A stretch of DNA of 64,000 bases from DASUGC01 sp035606665 (lineage in GTDB: Bacteria; Acidobacteriota; Vicinamibacteria; Vicinamibacterales; SCN-69-37): assembly GCA_035606665.1 (NCBI GenBank), contig DATNEY010000005.1:104195-168194 (forward strand), given 5' to 3'. Position 1 is the stretch's first letter. Each line of letters begins with the position of its first letter. A program made the position numbers and the translations under genes. Below, piece by piece: positions 24,321 through 32,385 of the stretch. The notes under the pieces were generated by a model. The model did no database searches. It was not told the DNA's origin and saw nothing but the letters and a program-made list of their open reading frames with translations.

Positions 24321-26450
24321 ATGAAGTTCACAGATATTCGCAGTCCCATGCTCGCGTCGCTGCAGGAACCACCCGTGCAGCAGAAGGGCCTGGTGTACGA
24401 GCCCAAGTACGACGGGATCCGGGCGATCGTCGAGATCCGTAACGAGCCCGGGCGTCGTTTTCGTGAAAAAACGACGCCCGGGCTCGTTTCGATCTTCTCC
24501 CGCAACGGCCACGACAAGACGCGCCAGTTCCCGGCCATCGCGAAAGCGCTGGCCTCCCTTGGCAAACGGCTCAAGGGGCCCGTGGTGCTCGACGGCGAGA
24601 TCGTCGCGGTCGATCGCAATGCCCGGCCGCTCGGTTTCCAGCACATCCAGGGACGGATACATCTGACCGCGGATCCCGACATCGCGAGAGCCGAAGGCGA
24701 CCAGCCGGCGGTCCTCGTGGTCTTCGACCTGCTCCGCGACGGCGACGAGGACCTCCGGAAGGTCGCGCTCGCCGCGCGCAGGCTGCGCCTGCAGGATCGG
24801 ATCAAACCGAAGGGGGCCGAACGGGACGTGATCTGGCTCAGCGAGATCGCGCTCGACGATGGCCGGCCGATGCTGCAGCGGGCACGAGCTGAGGGGTGGG
24901 AGGGCCTGATCGTCAAGCAGGCGCAGTCCCTGTACGCGAGCGGCAAGCGTTCGCCTTCCTGGCGCAAACTCAAGCTGCTCAAGCAGCAGGAGTTCGTCGT
25001 CGGAGGCTGGACGGAACCTCGGCAGTCGCGCCAGCACTTCGGGTCGCTGCTCGTCGGGTACTACGACGACGGCGGCGCGTTGAAGTGGGCGGGGTCAGTC
25101 GGCACGGGTTTCGACGAGAAGGAACTGATTCGCGTCGCCGCCCTGCTCAAGGCTCGAGAAACCGCGGCAAGCCCGTTCGACGACAAGTTCAAAACCGGCG
25201 AGCCCGCGCACTGGGTGAAGCCCACGCTCGTCGTCGAGATTCGATTCACCGAATGGACGAGCGACGGCCTACTGCGGCAGCCTGTGTACCTGGGAACGAG
25301 GGAAGACAAGAGTGCGCGGGCGGTCCGGCGCGAAGACGGCAAACCGGTCGCGAAGCCGGTCGTGGCGTCGCGCGTCAGCTGGCAGAAACACCATCGCGTG
25401 CGGGACGGCTCAAGCCCGGGAAACGACTCCCGGGCTCAATACTCTGCTGGAAACGACGCCCGACCTCATTACGATCTTGTCGAGCGCCTCAACGAGCTCG
25501 AGGACGCGCGCAAGGACGGGGACCTCGATCTGCCGAACGGCGATCGGCTCCGCGTCACGAATCTCGCGAAGGTGTTCTGGGCTGACCTCGGGATTACGAA
25601 GGGCGAACTTCTCCGCTACTACGTGCAGGTGGCGCCGCTCATTCTTCCTGCCGTCGACGATCGACCGCTGGTGATGAAGCGGTTCCCGAATGGCGTCACG
25701 AAGCAGGCGTTCTACCAACAGCGGCATCCGGAACAGTCGCCGCCAGGCGTCCGCCGCGAGGTGCTGCCGGAAAATATCGAGCCCATCGATGAAGAGGGGC
25801 CGCGCGATCGACTGATCGGAGGGTCGATCACGACGCTCCTCTACATGACCCAGCTCGCGGCGATTTCGCAGGATCCGTGGTTTTCGCGGGTCGCGGACCC
25901 GCTGCACGCCGACTACGTGGCGATCGACCTCGATCCCGGCGAGGGCGCGGGTTTCAGCCAGGTCCTTGACGTGGCTCGCTGGGTGAAGGAAGAGCTCGAT
26001 CGCCTCGGCGTGCCGGGCGTGCCGAAGACGTCCGGATCGCGAGGCATCCACATCTACATTCCGCTGCCGCCGAAGACGACGTATGACACCGGCCAGTTGC
26101 TTTGTCACCTGGTCGCAGCGATGGTAACGGAGAAGCATCCGAAGGTCGCCACGATCGAGCGCATGGTGAAGAAGCGGCCGAAAGGCACGGTCTACGTCGA
26201 CTATCTCCAGAACATCCTCGGCAAGACGCTGGCCACGGCGTACTCCGCGCGCGCCAGCGACTATGCCGGCGTGTCAACGCCACTGGATTGGCGCGAAGTG
26301 AAGCCCGGGCTGGACCCGCGCGACTTCACGATTCGAACGGTGCTGAAACGATTCGCGTCCGGCGACGACAAGTGGGCGCCGCTCCGAACACAGAAGCCCG
26401 TGAATCTGCAGGCGGTGTTGCGCCGCGCCGGGAAGGCCGTCAAATCCTGA
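24321..26450 (+). CDS. ligD: LigD, ATP-dependent DNA ligase with polymerase domain
   Basis: The 709-residue protein has the domain order ligase-polymerase, with no N-terminal phosphoesterase. In the ligase, the nucleophile lysine is in E-P-K-Y-D-G-I-R (K29), S-R-N-G follows at about 60, D-G-E-I-V at about 92-96, G-L-I-V-K and W-R-K-L-K later. The C-terminal primase-polymerase starts near residue 400 and has A-I-D-L-D-P-G and S-G-S-R-G-I-H-I-Y-I-P-L. Two stretches look inserted: residues about 41-57, encoded by a perfect palindrome, and about 363-383 in the interdomain linker. Both stay in frame. It works with Ku in end joining. Confidence 0.96.
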   Translation: MKFTDIRSPMLASLQEPPVQQKGLVYEPKYDGIRAIVEIRNEPGRRFREKTTPGLVSIFSRNGHDKTRQFPAIAKALASLGKRLKGPVVLDGEIVAVDRNARPLGFQHIQGRIHLTADPDIARAEGDQPAVLVVFDLLRDGDEDLRKVALAARRLRLQDRIKPKGAERDVIWLSEIALDDGRPMLQRARAEGWEGLIVKQAQSLYASGKRSPSWRKLKLLKQQEFVVGGWTEPRQSRQHFGSLLVGYYDDGGALKWAGSVGTGFDEKELIRVAALLKARETAASPFDDKFKTGEPAHWVKPTLVVEIRFTEWTSDGLLRQPVYLGTREDKSARAVRREDGKPVAKPVVASRVSWQKHHRVRDGSSPGNDSRAQYSAGNDARPHYDLVERLNELEDARKDGDLDLPNGDRLRVTNLAKVFWADLGITKGELLRYYVQVAPLILPAVDDRPLVMKRFPNGVTKQAFYQQRHPEQSPPGVRREVLPENIEPIDEEGPRDRLIGGSITTLLYMTQLAAISQDPWFSRVADPLHADYVAIDLDPGEGAGFSQVLDVARWVKEELDRLGVPGVPKTSGSRGIHIYIPLPPKTTYDTGQLLCHLVAAMVTEKHPKVATIERMVKKRPKGTVYVDYLQNILGKTLATAYSARASDYAGVSTPLDWREVKPGLDPRDFTIRTVLKRFASGDDKWAPLRTQKPVNLQAVLRRAGKAVKS
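24441..24488. repeat. perfect palindromic element 2 inside ligD
   Basis: Arms 24441-24461 and 24468-24488 are 21 bases each and pair perfectly around a 6-base loop. The span is 48 bases, a multiple of three, and encodes LigD residues 41-56, between the nucleophile motif KYDG and the SRNG motif that usually follow each other closely. The stem carries CCCGGGCGTCGTTTT. Confidence 0.88.
25413..25469. repeat. element 3: hairpin plus direct repeat in the LigD linker
   Basis: AGCCCGGGA (25413-25421) and TCCCGGGCT (25428-25436) form a 9-bp hairpin. A second GGAAACGAC-x-CCCG-xx-CTCA-x-TAC unit follows at about 25449-25469, giving a direct repeat. The ACGACGCCCG..CTC word is the same as the right arm of element 2. 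The segment encodes the SSPGNDSRAQYSAGNDARP linker. Confidence 0.7.
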
Positions 26451-26470
26451 CACGGTGGTCACGGAGTTTG

Positions 26471-27289
26471 ATGCCGCGACACTTCACGCGCTTCGCGCCG
26501 GCGCCGACCGGCTATCTACACCTCGGCCACGTGGTCAACGCGCATCACGTGTGGACGCTGGCTCGCGAACACGGCGCCCAGGTGCTGCTGCGGATCGAGG
26601 ACCACGATCGCGAGCGCTGCCGGCTGGAGTACGAGACCGCGATCCTGGACGACCTCGACTGGCTGGGCTTCACGCCGGATGTATTCCCCACCAGCGCGTT
26701 TCGATCGGGAAGCTGCGAGTCGAGACAAAGCGAGCGCGGCGAGATCTATGCGGCCGCCGCACGAGAACTCGCGGCGCGCGGTCTGCTCTACGGCTGCACG
26801 TGCAGCCGTAGTCAGATCGTGGCGGCCAGTCCGATCGAACATCGCTACGCCGGCACCTGTCGAGCGCGAGGCGTCGCGCTCGGCAGTGACGTGTCCTGGC
26901 GGTTGCGAATCGATCCGGGCGTCGAGACATTCGACGATCTGCTGCTCGGATCGCAGACGCAGGATCCGGCGGCGCAATGCGGCGACGTAATGATTCGCGA
27001 TCGCAAGGGCAACTGGACGTATCAGTTCGTCGCGTCGGTCGACGACTTCAAGCAGGGCATCGACCTCGTGGTACGTGGCCGCGACCTGCTCGCGTCGACC
27101 GGCCGTCAGATGCGCATTGCGCGGCTGCTTGGACGAGAAGCACCCGCGGCGTTCGCGCATCACGAGCTGATCATGAAGTCACCCACCCAGAAGCTGAGCA
27201 AGTCCGATCACGACACCGGCGTCCGAGATCTTCGCGCCGCGGGATGGACGAGGGATCGAGTGATCGAAGCGGCGCTCTCGGCGAGCTGA
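26471..27289 (+). CDS. gluQ: glutamyl-Q tRNA(Asp) synthetase
   Basis: The product is a truncated class I synthetase of 272 residues without an anticodon-binding domain. It contains F-A-P-A-P-T-G-Y-L-H-L-G-H, the HIGH-type motif. A zinc-binding C-T-C-S-R ... Y-A-G-T-C-R is present, as is the KMSKS-type loop K-L-S-K-S. GluQ-RS attaches glutamate to queuosine in tRNA-Asp. The real start is ATG 26471; the longer frame overlaps ligD. It lies 20 bases after ligD on the same strand and may be read through from it. Confidence 0.95.
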   Translation: MPRHFTRFAPAPTGYLHLGHVVNAHHVWTLAREHGAQVLLRIEDHDRERCRLEYETAILDDLDWLGFTPDVFPTSAFRSGSCESRQSERGEIYAAAARELAARGLLYGCTCSRSQIVAASPIEHRYAGTCRARGVALGSDVSWRLRIDPGVETFDDLLLGSQTQDPAAQCGDVMIRDRKGNWTYQFVASVDDFKQGIDLVVRGRDLLASTGRQMRIARLLGREAPAAFAHHELIMKSPTQKLSKSDHDTGVRDLRAAGWTRDRVIEAALSAS

Positions 27290-27292
27290 CCA

Positions 27293-27336
27293 CCTTCGCC
27301 AAGGCTATGGTGGTCCGCCGTAGCCCCGCGCGAAGG
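27293..27336. terminator. interrupted palindrome between convergent genes
   Basis: CCTTCGC (27293-27299) pairs with GCGAAGG (27330-27336). Inside, GGCTATGGTGG (27303-27313) faces CCGCCGTAGCC (27315-27325), with G-T wobbles. It lies between the ends of the GluQ-RS and VOC genes. It could be a bidirectional terminator or a dispersed intergenic repeat; no T-tract is visible. Confidence 0.5.
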
Positions 27337-27350
27337 CGGAAGCCCGCCGA

Positions 27351-28220
27351 CTACGGCTGCACCGAAATCACAATCGCATTTCCCGATGGATCGCGCACGG
27401 CGACGCGCCCGGACGTGATATCCGCGGCGATGCCTGCCGCCGTGATCCGGCGCGCGACATCGTCTACTGCCGCCGCATCCGGCAGAAGAATCTCGAAGTG
27501 ACGCAACCCGATCGCGCCCTCAGGCGGCCGCGGCGCTCCGACCCCGCCCCATACGTTCACGGCGATGTGATGGTGATAACCGCCTGCAGAGAGAAATGAG
27601 GCGGACTCCGCGTACCGGAGGATCAAATCGAGCCCCAGCACATCGCGATAGAACTCCTCACTGTCTTCGACGAATGACACCCGCAGGTGCATGTGCCCCA
27701 TCGTCGTACCGGGCACCAGGCCCTTCCATGCTGGACCATCGGCTTTCTGCGTCTCTTCATCGGCATCGCGCAGCAGACTCTCGACGTCGAGAGGATCCAG
27801 CGTCATCTGGATCTGGCCGTTCACTCGCCGCCACTCGTCGCGGGGCCGGTCACGATAGACCTCGATGCCGTTGCCATCAGGATCCGCGAGATACAGCGCT
27901 TCGCTGACGGCGTGATCCGAAAAACCCTGCATGCGCGTGCCCATGTCGGCGAAGTGCCGAAGCGAGCGTGCAAGATCCAGCCGAGACGGCACCAGGATCG
28001 CGAAGTGATAGAGACCCGTCGTGTGCGGCGGCCGGGGAGCGTCGGGAGACCCATGGAGCACGAGCAGCACGCGATCACCGGCGGCGAGGCCTGCGGTGTC
28101 GTCACGCCGCCATGCTTCGATGAAACCAACGTGCTCGCCGTAGAACGCGACCGATCGCGAGAGGTCGGACACCGTGAGGTGCACGGCGCCGATGCGCGCC
28201 GCCGGATGGAGTTGGTTCAT
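27351..28220 (-). CDS. two-domain VOC family dioxygenase/glyoxalase (CatE-like)
   Basis: The 289-residue protein has two vicinal-oxygen-chelate domains. Candidate metal ligands are in I-G-A-V-H-L-T-V and G-L-Y-H-F-A-I-L for domain 1, and M-G-H-M-H-L-R-V, the tandem G-G-Y-H-H-H-I-A and the terminal A-V-R-D-P-S-G-N for domain 2. D-P-D-G-N-G-I-E-V-Y in the first domain is the usual E ligand motif. The length and pattern match the CatE/YfiE-like catechol-2,3-dioxygenase group, though the substrate cannot be told. Divergent from the DinB gene across 36 bases. Confidence 0.88.
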   Translation of the reverse strand: MNQLHPAARIGAVHLTVSDLSRSVAFYGEHVGFIEAWRRDDTAGLAAGDRVLLVLHGSPDAPRPPHTTGLYHFAILVPSRLDLARSLRHFADMGTRMQGFSDHAVSEALYLADPDGNGIEVYRDRPRDEWRRVNGQIQMTLDPLDVESLLRDADEETQKADGPAWKGLVPGTTMGHMHLRVSFVEDSEEFYRDVLGLDLILRYAESASFLSAGGYHHHIAVNVWGGVGAPRPPEGAIGLRHFEILLPDAAAVDDVARRITAAGIAADITSGRVAVRDPSGNAIVISVQP

Positions 28221-28236
28221 ACTCTTCGAGCATCCT

Positions 28237-28250
28237 TTCGAACTTCGAAC
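28237..28250. repeat. TTCGAACTTCGAAC 14-mer, copy 2
   Basis: Identical to 7427-7440. It sits in the divergent gap between the VOC and DinB genes. Confidence 0.45.
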
Positions 28251-28256
28251 GTGATT

Positions 28257-28814
28257 ATGCCCCTCCCCACTGAGCTGCAGAAACTGATCGATGAACTCGA
28301 CGCCGCCGATCGCGACGCGAAGGCGGTCGCATCAGGATTGAGCGAGGCCGCCGGAACGGCGCAACCGGCGCCGGGCGCATGGAGTGTGGCCGAGTGCCTC
28401 GACCACCTCGCGACGTCGAATCGCGTCTACCTCGCGCCGATTGGCGAAGCCGCGTCACTCGGCCGCGCAGCCGGACGGATGCGCCGCCGGCCCGCCCTTC
28501 CGGGCTTCGTCGGCGGCCTGTTCGCACGCTCGCTCGAACCGCCGGTCAATGTGAAAGTGAAGAATCCGAAGAGCTCGACGCCGCGGCCTTCGCCGCCGCT
28601 CGCCGTGTCGCTCGCGGCATTCTTGGAATCCCAGGAGCATGTGCGGGCCTTCATCCGCGCGAACGCCGATCTCGATCTCGCGAGCATCCGGTTCGTGAAC
28701 CCATTCATCACGTGGATCCGGTTCAGTCTGGCCACTGGTCTGCACGTGATCGCTTCACATGACCGTCGCCACTTGTGGCAGGCAGCGAACGTCCGGAAAA
28801 TCGTGGCGCCATGA
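28257..28814 (+). CDS. DinB-like metal-binding protein
   Basis: The 185-residue protein has the DinB_2 four-helix pattern. P-G-A-W-S-V-A-E-C-L-D-H-L-A near residue 50 gives the first His, and the C-terminal H-V-I-A-S-H-D-R-R-H-L-W-Q-A gives the other two (H-x-x-H-R-x-H-type). Such proteins bind a divalent metal and are often thiol-dependent S-transferases or maleylpyruvate-isomerase-like. GTG at 28251 is an alternative start. Its TGA is directly followed in the same frame by a remnant of an ABC permease. Confidence 0.85.
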   Translation: MPLPTELQKLIDELDAADRDAKAVASGLSEAAGTAQPAPGAWSVAECLDHLATSNRVYLAPIGEAASLGRAAGRMRRRPALPGFVGGLFARSLEPPVNVKVKNPKSSTPRPSPPLAVSLAAFLESQEHVRAFIRANADLDLASIRFVNPFITWIRFSLATGLHVIASHDRRHLWQAANVRKIVAP

Positions 28815-29075
28815 GCGCGTACGAAGGAGCTCGGGATCCGGCGCGCGCTCGGCGCCGGCGGCTGGTCGGTCATCCGTGAGTCTCTGCGCGAAACCCTCGT
28901 GGTGGCCGGCATCGGCCTCACCCGGGGCGCGATCGTCGCTTACGCCGCCGTTCGCGTGACGGAACTGCGCCTGTTGCGCCTGAGTGCCGAGCGCACGCTA
29001 AACAGTCAAACCGAAATAAATGCGATGGGTGTGCTGCTGGCGACCGTGCAAAGCCGCATCACGCAGCTGACATAG
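28815..29075 (+). pseudogene. C-terminal remnant of an ADOP/FtsX-type ABC permease
   Basis: Directly after the DinB stop the same frame reads T-K-E-L-G-I-R-R-A-L-G-A-G, then W-S-V-I-R-E-S-L-R-E-T-L-V-V-A-G-I-G-L, the conserved last-membrane-segment motif of MacB/FtsX-type ADOP permeases (compare R-R-R-E-I-G-I-R-T-A-L-G-A in the intact gene at 32.7 kb). After about 45 codons the similarity ends, and unrelated sequence runs to a TAG at 29073-29075. No start, ATPase or N-terminal part is present, so this is a gene fossil. Confidence 0.7.
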
Positions 29076-29318
29076 CGGCTGGATACGCTTCATGGGGCAC
29101 TCAGGCTGGCGTCCGAGAAGACGCGGGAGGCTCACGCCAAAGACGACCCACGCTATCGGCCGTGATTCATTTGAGGCGACCGTGAGCTGATTGTCCGGGC
29201 AGGTAACTTCGCGATAGTTGCACTTGCCGATCGCTCACGATCTCCGGCCTCAATGAGCCGGCCTCTGTGGCCGCCAACTTGCAGTCTCTCTGAAACAGAC
29301 AGATGGGAGGAGCCGGAG

Positions 29319-29516
29319 ATGGCCGTCGAGCTGTCTTGCCCCACGTGTCGATCGACGAATGTCCGCCTGCTGGCGCACGTCACTGGTGCACATTCACCAG
29401 ATTTCTATCGTTGCGAGTCGTGTGCGCACGTGTGGTGGGTACCGAAGCCTGGTGTCAACGGAAGCCAGAACACGATCCGGGAGGATTCAGGCCAAGGCTC
29501 GAACGGACGGTCCTGA
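29319..29516 (+). CDS. small zinc-ribbon protein
   Basis: The 65-residue protein has two CxxC knuckles: C-P-T-C at residues 7-10 and C-E-S-C at about 34-37, followed by A-H-V-W-W. The pair forms a zinc ribbon. GGGAGGAGCCGGAG precedes the ATG. A second, previously uncalled homologue lies on the minus strand at 47387-47560 with the same spacing (H-S-P-x-F-Y-R-C then V-W-W). Function unknown; zinc ribbons of this kind may bind nucleic acid or partner proteins. Confidence 0.75.
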   Translation: MAVELSCPTCRSTNVRLLAHVTGAHSPDFYRCESCAHVWWVPKPGVNGSQNTIREDSGQGSNGRS

Positions 29517-29564
29517 GGCAGGCACCGCTGTCCCGCTCCGGCGCTAACGCCGACAATACCCCTG

Positions 29565-30668
29565 GTGGCGACCGCGCCGGATACCCAGATTCCCTACCTC
29601 GAACGGCATCCCGAGGCGGGGGGCCCTGTCGAACGGGTTCCCATCCTGAAAGTGCCGTTCACGATTGGGCGATCCGAGGACGCCGACCACACCATCTACT
29701 CCAGCAAGGTCTCCAAGGAACATCTCGTCATCCTCCGCAGCGGAGACCGCTACGCCGTGCGGGACCTGGAGAGCACGAACGGGACGTTCGTGAACGGCAG
29801 CCGAACGACAGATCGGGTGCTCGCCGACGGTGACATCATCCATGTCGCGCACGTCGAGTTCTGCTTTCGCCATTCGTCGGCGCCGTCGCACGCCGTCAGA
29901 CCCGCGGACGAAAAGTCCGTCGAGCGGACGCAGCTGATCGTCGCGGAGCAGCCAGGCAGTCTCATCCGCGGCACGGAGCTCCTCCGCGAAATGATCGATC
30001 GCGAAACTGTGGAGGTGGTCTATCAGCCGATCGTCGATCTGCGCACGCGCGCGGTCGTGGCGTACGAAGCGCTGGCGCGCGGGACGCATCCCGAACTGAG
30101 CCGAAGCCCGGCGACGCTGCTTGCGCTTGCCGAACAGTGCGGTGTCGTCATCGAGTTGAGCCGGCTGTTCGCCCGCAAAGCAGTCAGCTATTGCGGGCGG
30201 TTACCGAGCGGCACGAAGGTATTCGTGAACATGCACGCGGACGAGCTGAAGCGGCCCGACCTGCTCGAGTCTCTCTCGGCGCTGCGTGCGCTGGCCCCGA
30301 GCGACCATCAGGTGGTGCTGGAAATCGCCGAGGCGAGCGTGACCGACGTTGTCGCGATGGCGGAGAACAAGGAAGCGTTCACCACTCTCGGTCTCGAGTT
30401 CGCGTACGACGACTTCGGCGCCGGGCAGGCGCGTCTCGTCGAGCTTACGGACATTCCGCCTGACTATCTGAAGATCGACAAGGCGGTCATACAGGGCATC
30501 GAGGCGGCCGCGCCCCGGCGTGAAATGGTGGGGGCGCTGCTCAGAGTGGTACGAAGGCTCGGCGTGCGAGTGATTGCAGAGGGCGTGGAAACGGAGCTGG
30601 TCGCGGGCATCTGCCAGGAACTAGGCTGCGACCTCGGACAGGGCTATTTGTTCGGGCGCCCCACATAG
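29565..30668 (+). CDS. FHA-EAL cyclic-di-GMP phosphodiesterase
   Basis: From GTG 29565 the 367-residue protein carries an N-terminal FHA domain with G-R-S at 36-38, S-K-E-H-L-V-I and S-T-N-G-T-F-V-N-G, which reads phosphothreonine. The C-terminal EAL domain has Y-E-A-L-A-R, V-N-M-H-A-D, L-E-I-A-E-A, Y-D-D-F-G-A-G, L-K-I-D-K, A-E-G-V-E-T and G-Q-G-Y-L-F-G-R-P, so all metal and catalytic positions appear conserved and activity is likely. It is convergent with a Ser/Thr kinase gene 12 bases away. The FHA domain could read that kinase's phosphorylation (inference). Confidence 0.92.
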   Translation: MATAPDTQIPYLERHPEAGGPVERVPILKVPFTIGRSEDADHTIYSSKVSKEHLVILRSGDRYAVRDLESTNGTFVNGSRTTDRVLADGDIIHVAHVEFCFRHSSAPSHAVRPADEKSVERTQLIVAEQPGSLIRGTELLREMIDRETVEVVYQPIVDLRTRAVVAYEALARGTHPELSRSPATLLALAEQCGVVIELSRLFARKAVSYCGRLPSGTKVFVNMHADELKRPDLLESLSALRALAPSDHQVVLEIAEASVTDVVAMAENKEAFTTLGLEFAYDDFGAGQARLVELTDIPPDYLKIDKAVIQGIEAAAPRREMVGALLRVVRRLGVRVIAEGVETELVAGICQELGCDLGQGYLFGRPT

Positions 30669-30680
30669 ACCGACGCGTCG

Positions 30681-32267
30681 CTACTTCTTCGACGGACGAT
30701 CGATCGTCACTCCGGCCCGCGCTTCGAACGTCTTCAGCATATCCACTCGGTCGTCGCCGTCCAGACGGAGGATTGCGTAGGTCTCGCCGGTCTGCAGAAC
30801 GAGCCAATGGCGCGATCGGCCCATGATTCCTGGGACGTCGATCTTCCCAGCCGGCGCAGCAAACCCTGGCTGCCAGAGTGGATCCCTCGCGTGCACGTAC
30901 GTCGCCTTCGAGATCTGCCCGTAGGGCATCGTCGTCAGAGGTTGGGTACCGCCCGCCGGCACGGCGCTGATTTCGCTGCTTGAGAGCGTGAGCGTCGCAT
31001 CCTTCGTGCTCGTGCTCGTTCCGCTGACTGAGAGCCACTTCACGTTCTTGAAGAGCGCCGGAGGAACGGGATCGCTCGCCGGTGCGACGTCGGGCCGTGT
31101 CCGCGTTGGGGCGATGACCGTCGCTGCCGGCTGCTGAACGGCCCGGGGAGAGCTAACTGGCAGAGGCAGGGTGCTATCGACCGCTGGCGTCACGACAGGC
31201 GTCTGAACGGCCGGCGCCGAATCGACCACACCAGACTGCGCCGGCGCGCCGCCAACCGGCACCATCATCCAGACCGCAACGCCGACGAGGAGAACAGCAG
31301 CGGCAGGCCACGTCCAGGTGCCCAGACCGCGTCTGCGCATGGATCGCTGTGTCTCGACCGCATCCTGCGCAGCGGTCGGCAGCGGCTCCACCGGTTCCGC
31401 GAGCGAGGGCCGCACCATCACCTCGGTGGCCTCGGCCACCCTGGCATCCGGAAGTCTCGGCATCGTGCCGAGGCAGCGCGAGAGCGCCTCATGGAATTCC
31501 ATCGCGGACTGGAATCGCTGATCCGGCGCCTTCGCCAGGGCGCGACCGATGATCTCCCCCGCCCACGACGGCAATTCCGGCTGGACGAGGTTGACCGGCG
31601 TCGGCTCGTCGTTGACCTGCGATTGCGCCATTTCGAACGGCGTATCGCCGCGGAACGGCAGGGCTCCGGTAATCAGGCGATAGAAGACGACGCCCAGCGC
31701 GTAGAGATCGGCGCGGCAATCGATCTCCGTGCCGATCACCTGTTCCGGCGCCATGTAAGCGGGCGTGCCCATCATCGCGCCCACTCTCGTCAGATGGACC
31801 GCGCCGTCGATGCGCGCAATCCCGAAGTCCAGGATCTTGATCGTCCCGTTCGCGGTGAGCATGAGATTGGCGGGCTTCAGGTCTCGATGCACGACGCCGG
31901 CGCCGTGCGCGTGCGCCAGCGCCTCCAGTGTCTGCATGCAGAGCTCGGCGGCCCGTTGCGGTGAAAGCACGCCGACCTGCTCCACGATCTGATGAAGGGT
32001 CTGGCCCTTGACCAGTTCCATCACCATGACCAGCCGGCCTTCGTGTTCAATCAGCTCGTACAGCGTGGCGATTCCGGGATGACTCAGCCGTGCGAGCGCG
32101 GCCGCTTCGGCGCGGAAGCGCGTGGATGAACCATCGATGTCCGCTTCCAGGATCTTGAGCGCGACCGGGCGGTCCAGCAGCTCATCCACGCCGTGGTAGA
32201 CCGCCCCCATCCCCCCGGTTCCGAGGCGATCGACCACCCGATACTGTCCGATCTTCCTGCCCACCAT
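30681..32267 (-). CDS. PknB-type membrane serine/threonine kinase
   Basis: The 528-residue protein has a full Hanks kinase domain (about 8-265): G-T-G-G-M-G-A-V-Y, V-A-L-K-I-L, H-R-D-L-K-P-A-N and D-F-G-I-A, with activation-loop threonines, then M-A-P-E-Q. One membrane span follows (about 315-335, W-P-A-A-A-V-L-L-V-G-V-A-V-W). A Pro/Thr/Val-rich stalk and a C-terminal periplasmic domain of about 140 residues (L-F-K-N-V-K-W-L-S to I-D-R-P-S-K-K) complete it. The outer domain is likely the sensor. Starts at ATG 32267, divergent from a PadR regulator. Confidence 0.95.
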   Translation of the reverse strand: MVGRKIGQYRVVDRLGTGGMGAVYHGVDELLDRPVALKILEADIDGSSTRFRAEAAALARLSHPGIATLYELIEHEGRLVMVMELVKGQTLHQIVEQVGVLSPQRAAELCMQTLEALAHAHGAGVVHRDLKPANLMLTANGTIKILDFGIARIDGAVHLTRVGAMMGTPAYMAPEQVIGTEIDCRADLYALGVVFYRLITGALPFRGDTPFEMAQSQVNDEPTPVNLVQPELPSWAGEIIGRALAKAPDQRFQSAMEFHEALSRCLGTMPRLPDARVAEATEVMVRPSLAEPVEPLPTAAQDAVETQRSMRRRGLGTWTWPAAAVLLVGVAVWMMVPVGGAPAQSGVVDSAPAVQTPVVTPAVDSTLPLPVSSPRAVQQPAATVIAPTRTRPDVAPASDPVPPALFKNVKWLSVSGTSTSTKDATLTLSSSEISAVPAGGTQPLTTMPYGQISKATYVHARDPLWQPGFAAPAGKIDVPGIMGRSRHWLVLQTGETYAILRLDGDDRVDMLKTFEARAGVTIDRPSKK

Positions 32268-32329
32268 CGCCGAGTACGGTGTATCGGTAAACCGGCGGGG
32301 ACGCTCCAGTGGAAGGCGCTTTCTCCTCT

Positions 32330-32378
32330 TGACATCCCAGAGGATGGAGGGCTACGCTCCTCTATACATCACAGAGGT
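32330..32378 (+). promoter_or_regulatory. padR leader with AGAGG/CCTCT repeats
   Basis: A TTGACA box (32330-32335) is followed by AGAGG (32340), CCTCT (32360) and AGAGG (32374). CCTCT...AGAGG makes an inverted repeat ending at the ribosome site of the padR gene. The spacing to TATACA (28 bases) is too long for a standard sigma-70 pair, so the repeat is better read as an operator, probably for PadR autoregulation. Confidence 0.4.
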
Positions 32379-32385
32379 GAGTGGC

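Noticed and set aside
32330..32369. A sigma-70 promoter from TTGACA and TATACA upstream of padR
   Set aside because: The spacing is 28 bases, far from the usual 16-18. I list the region only as a possible operator.
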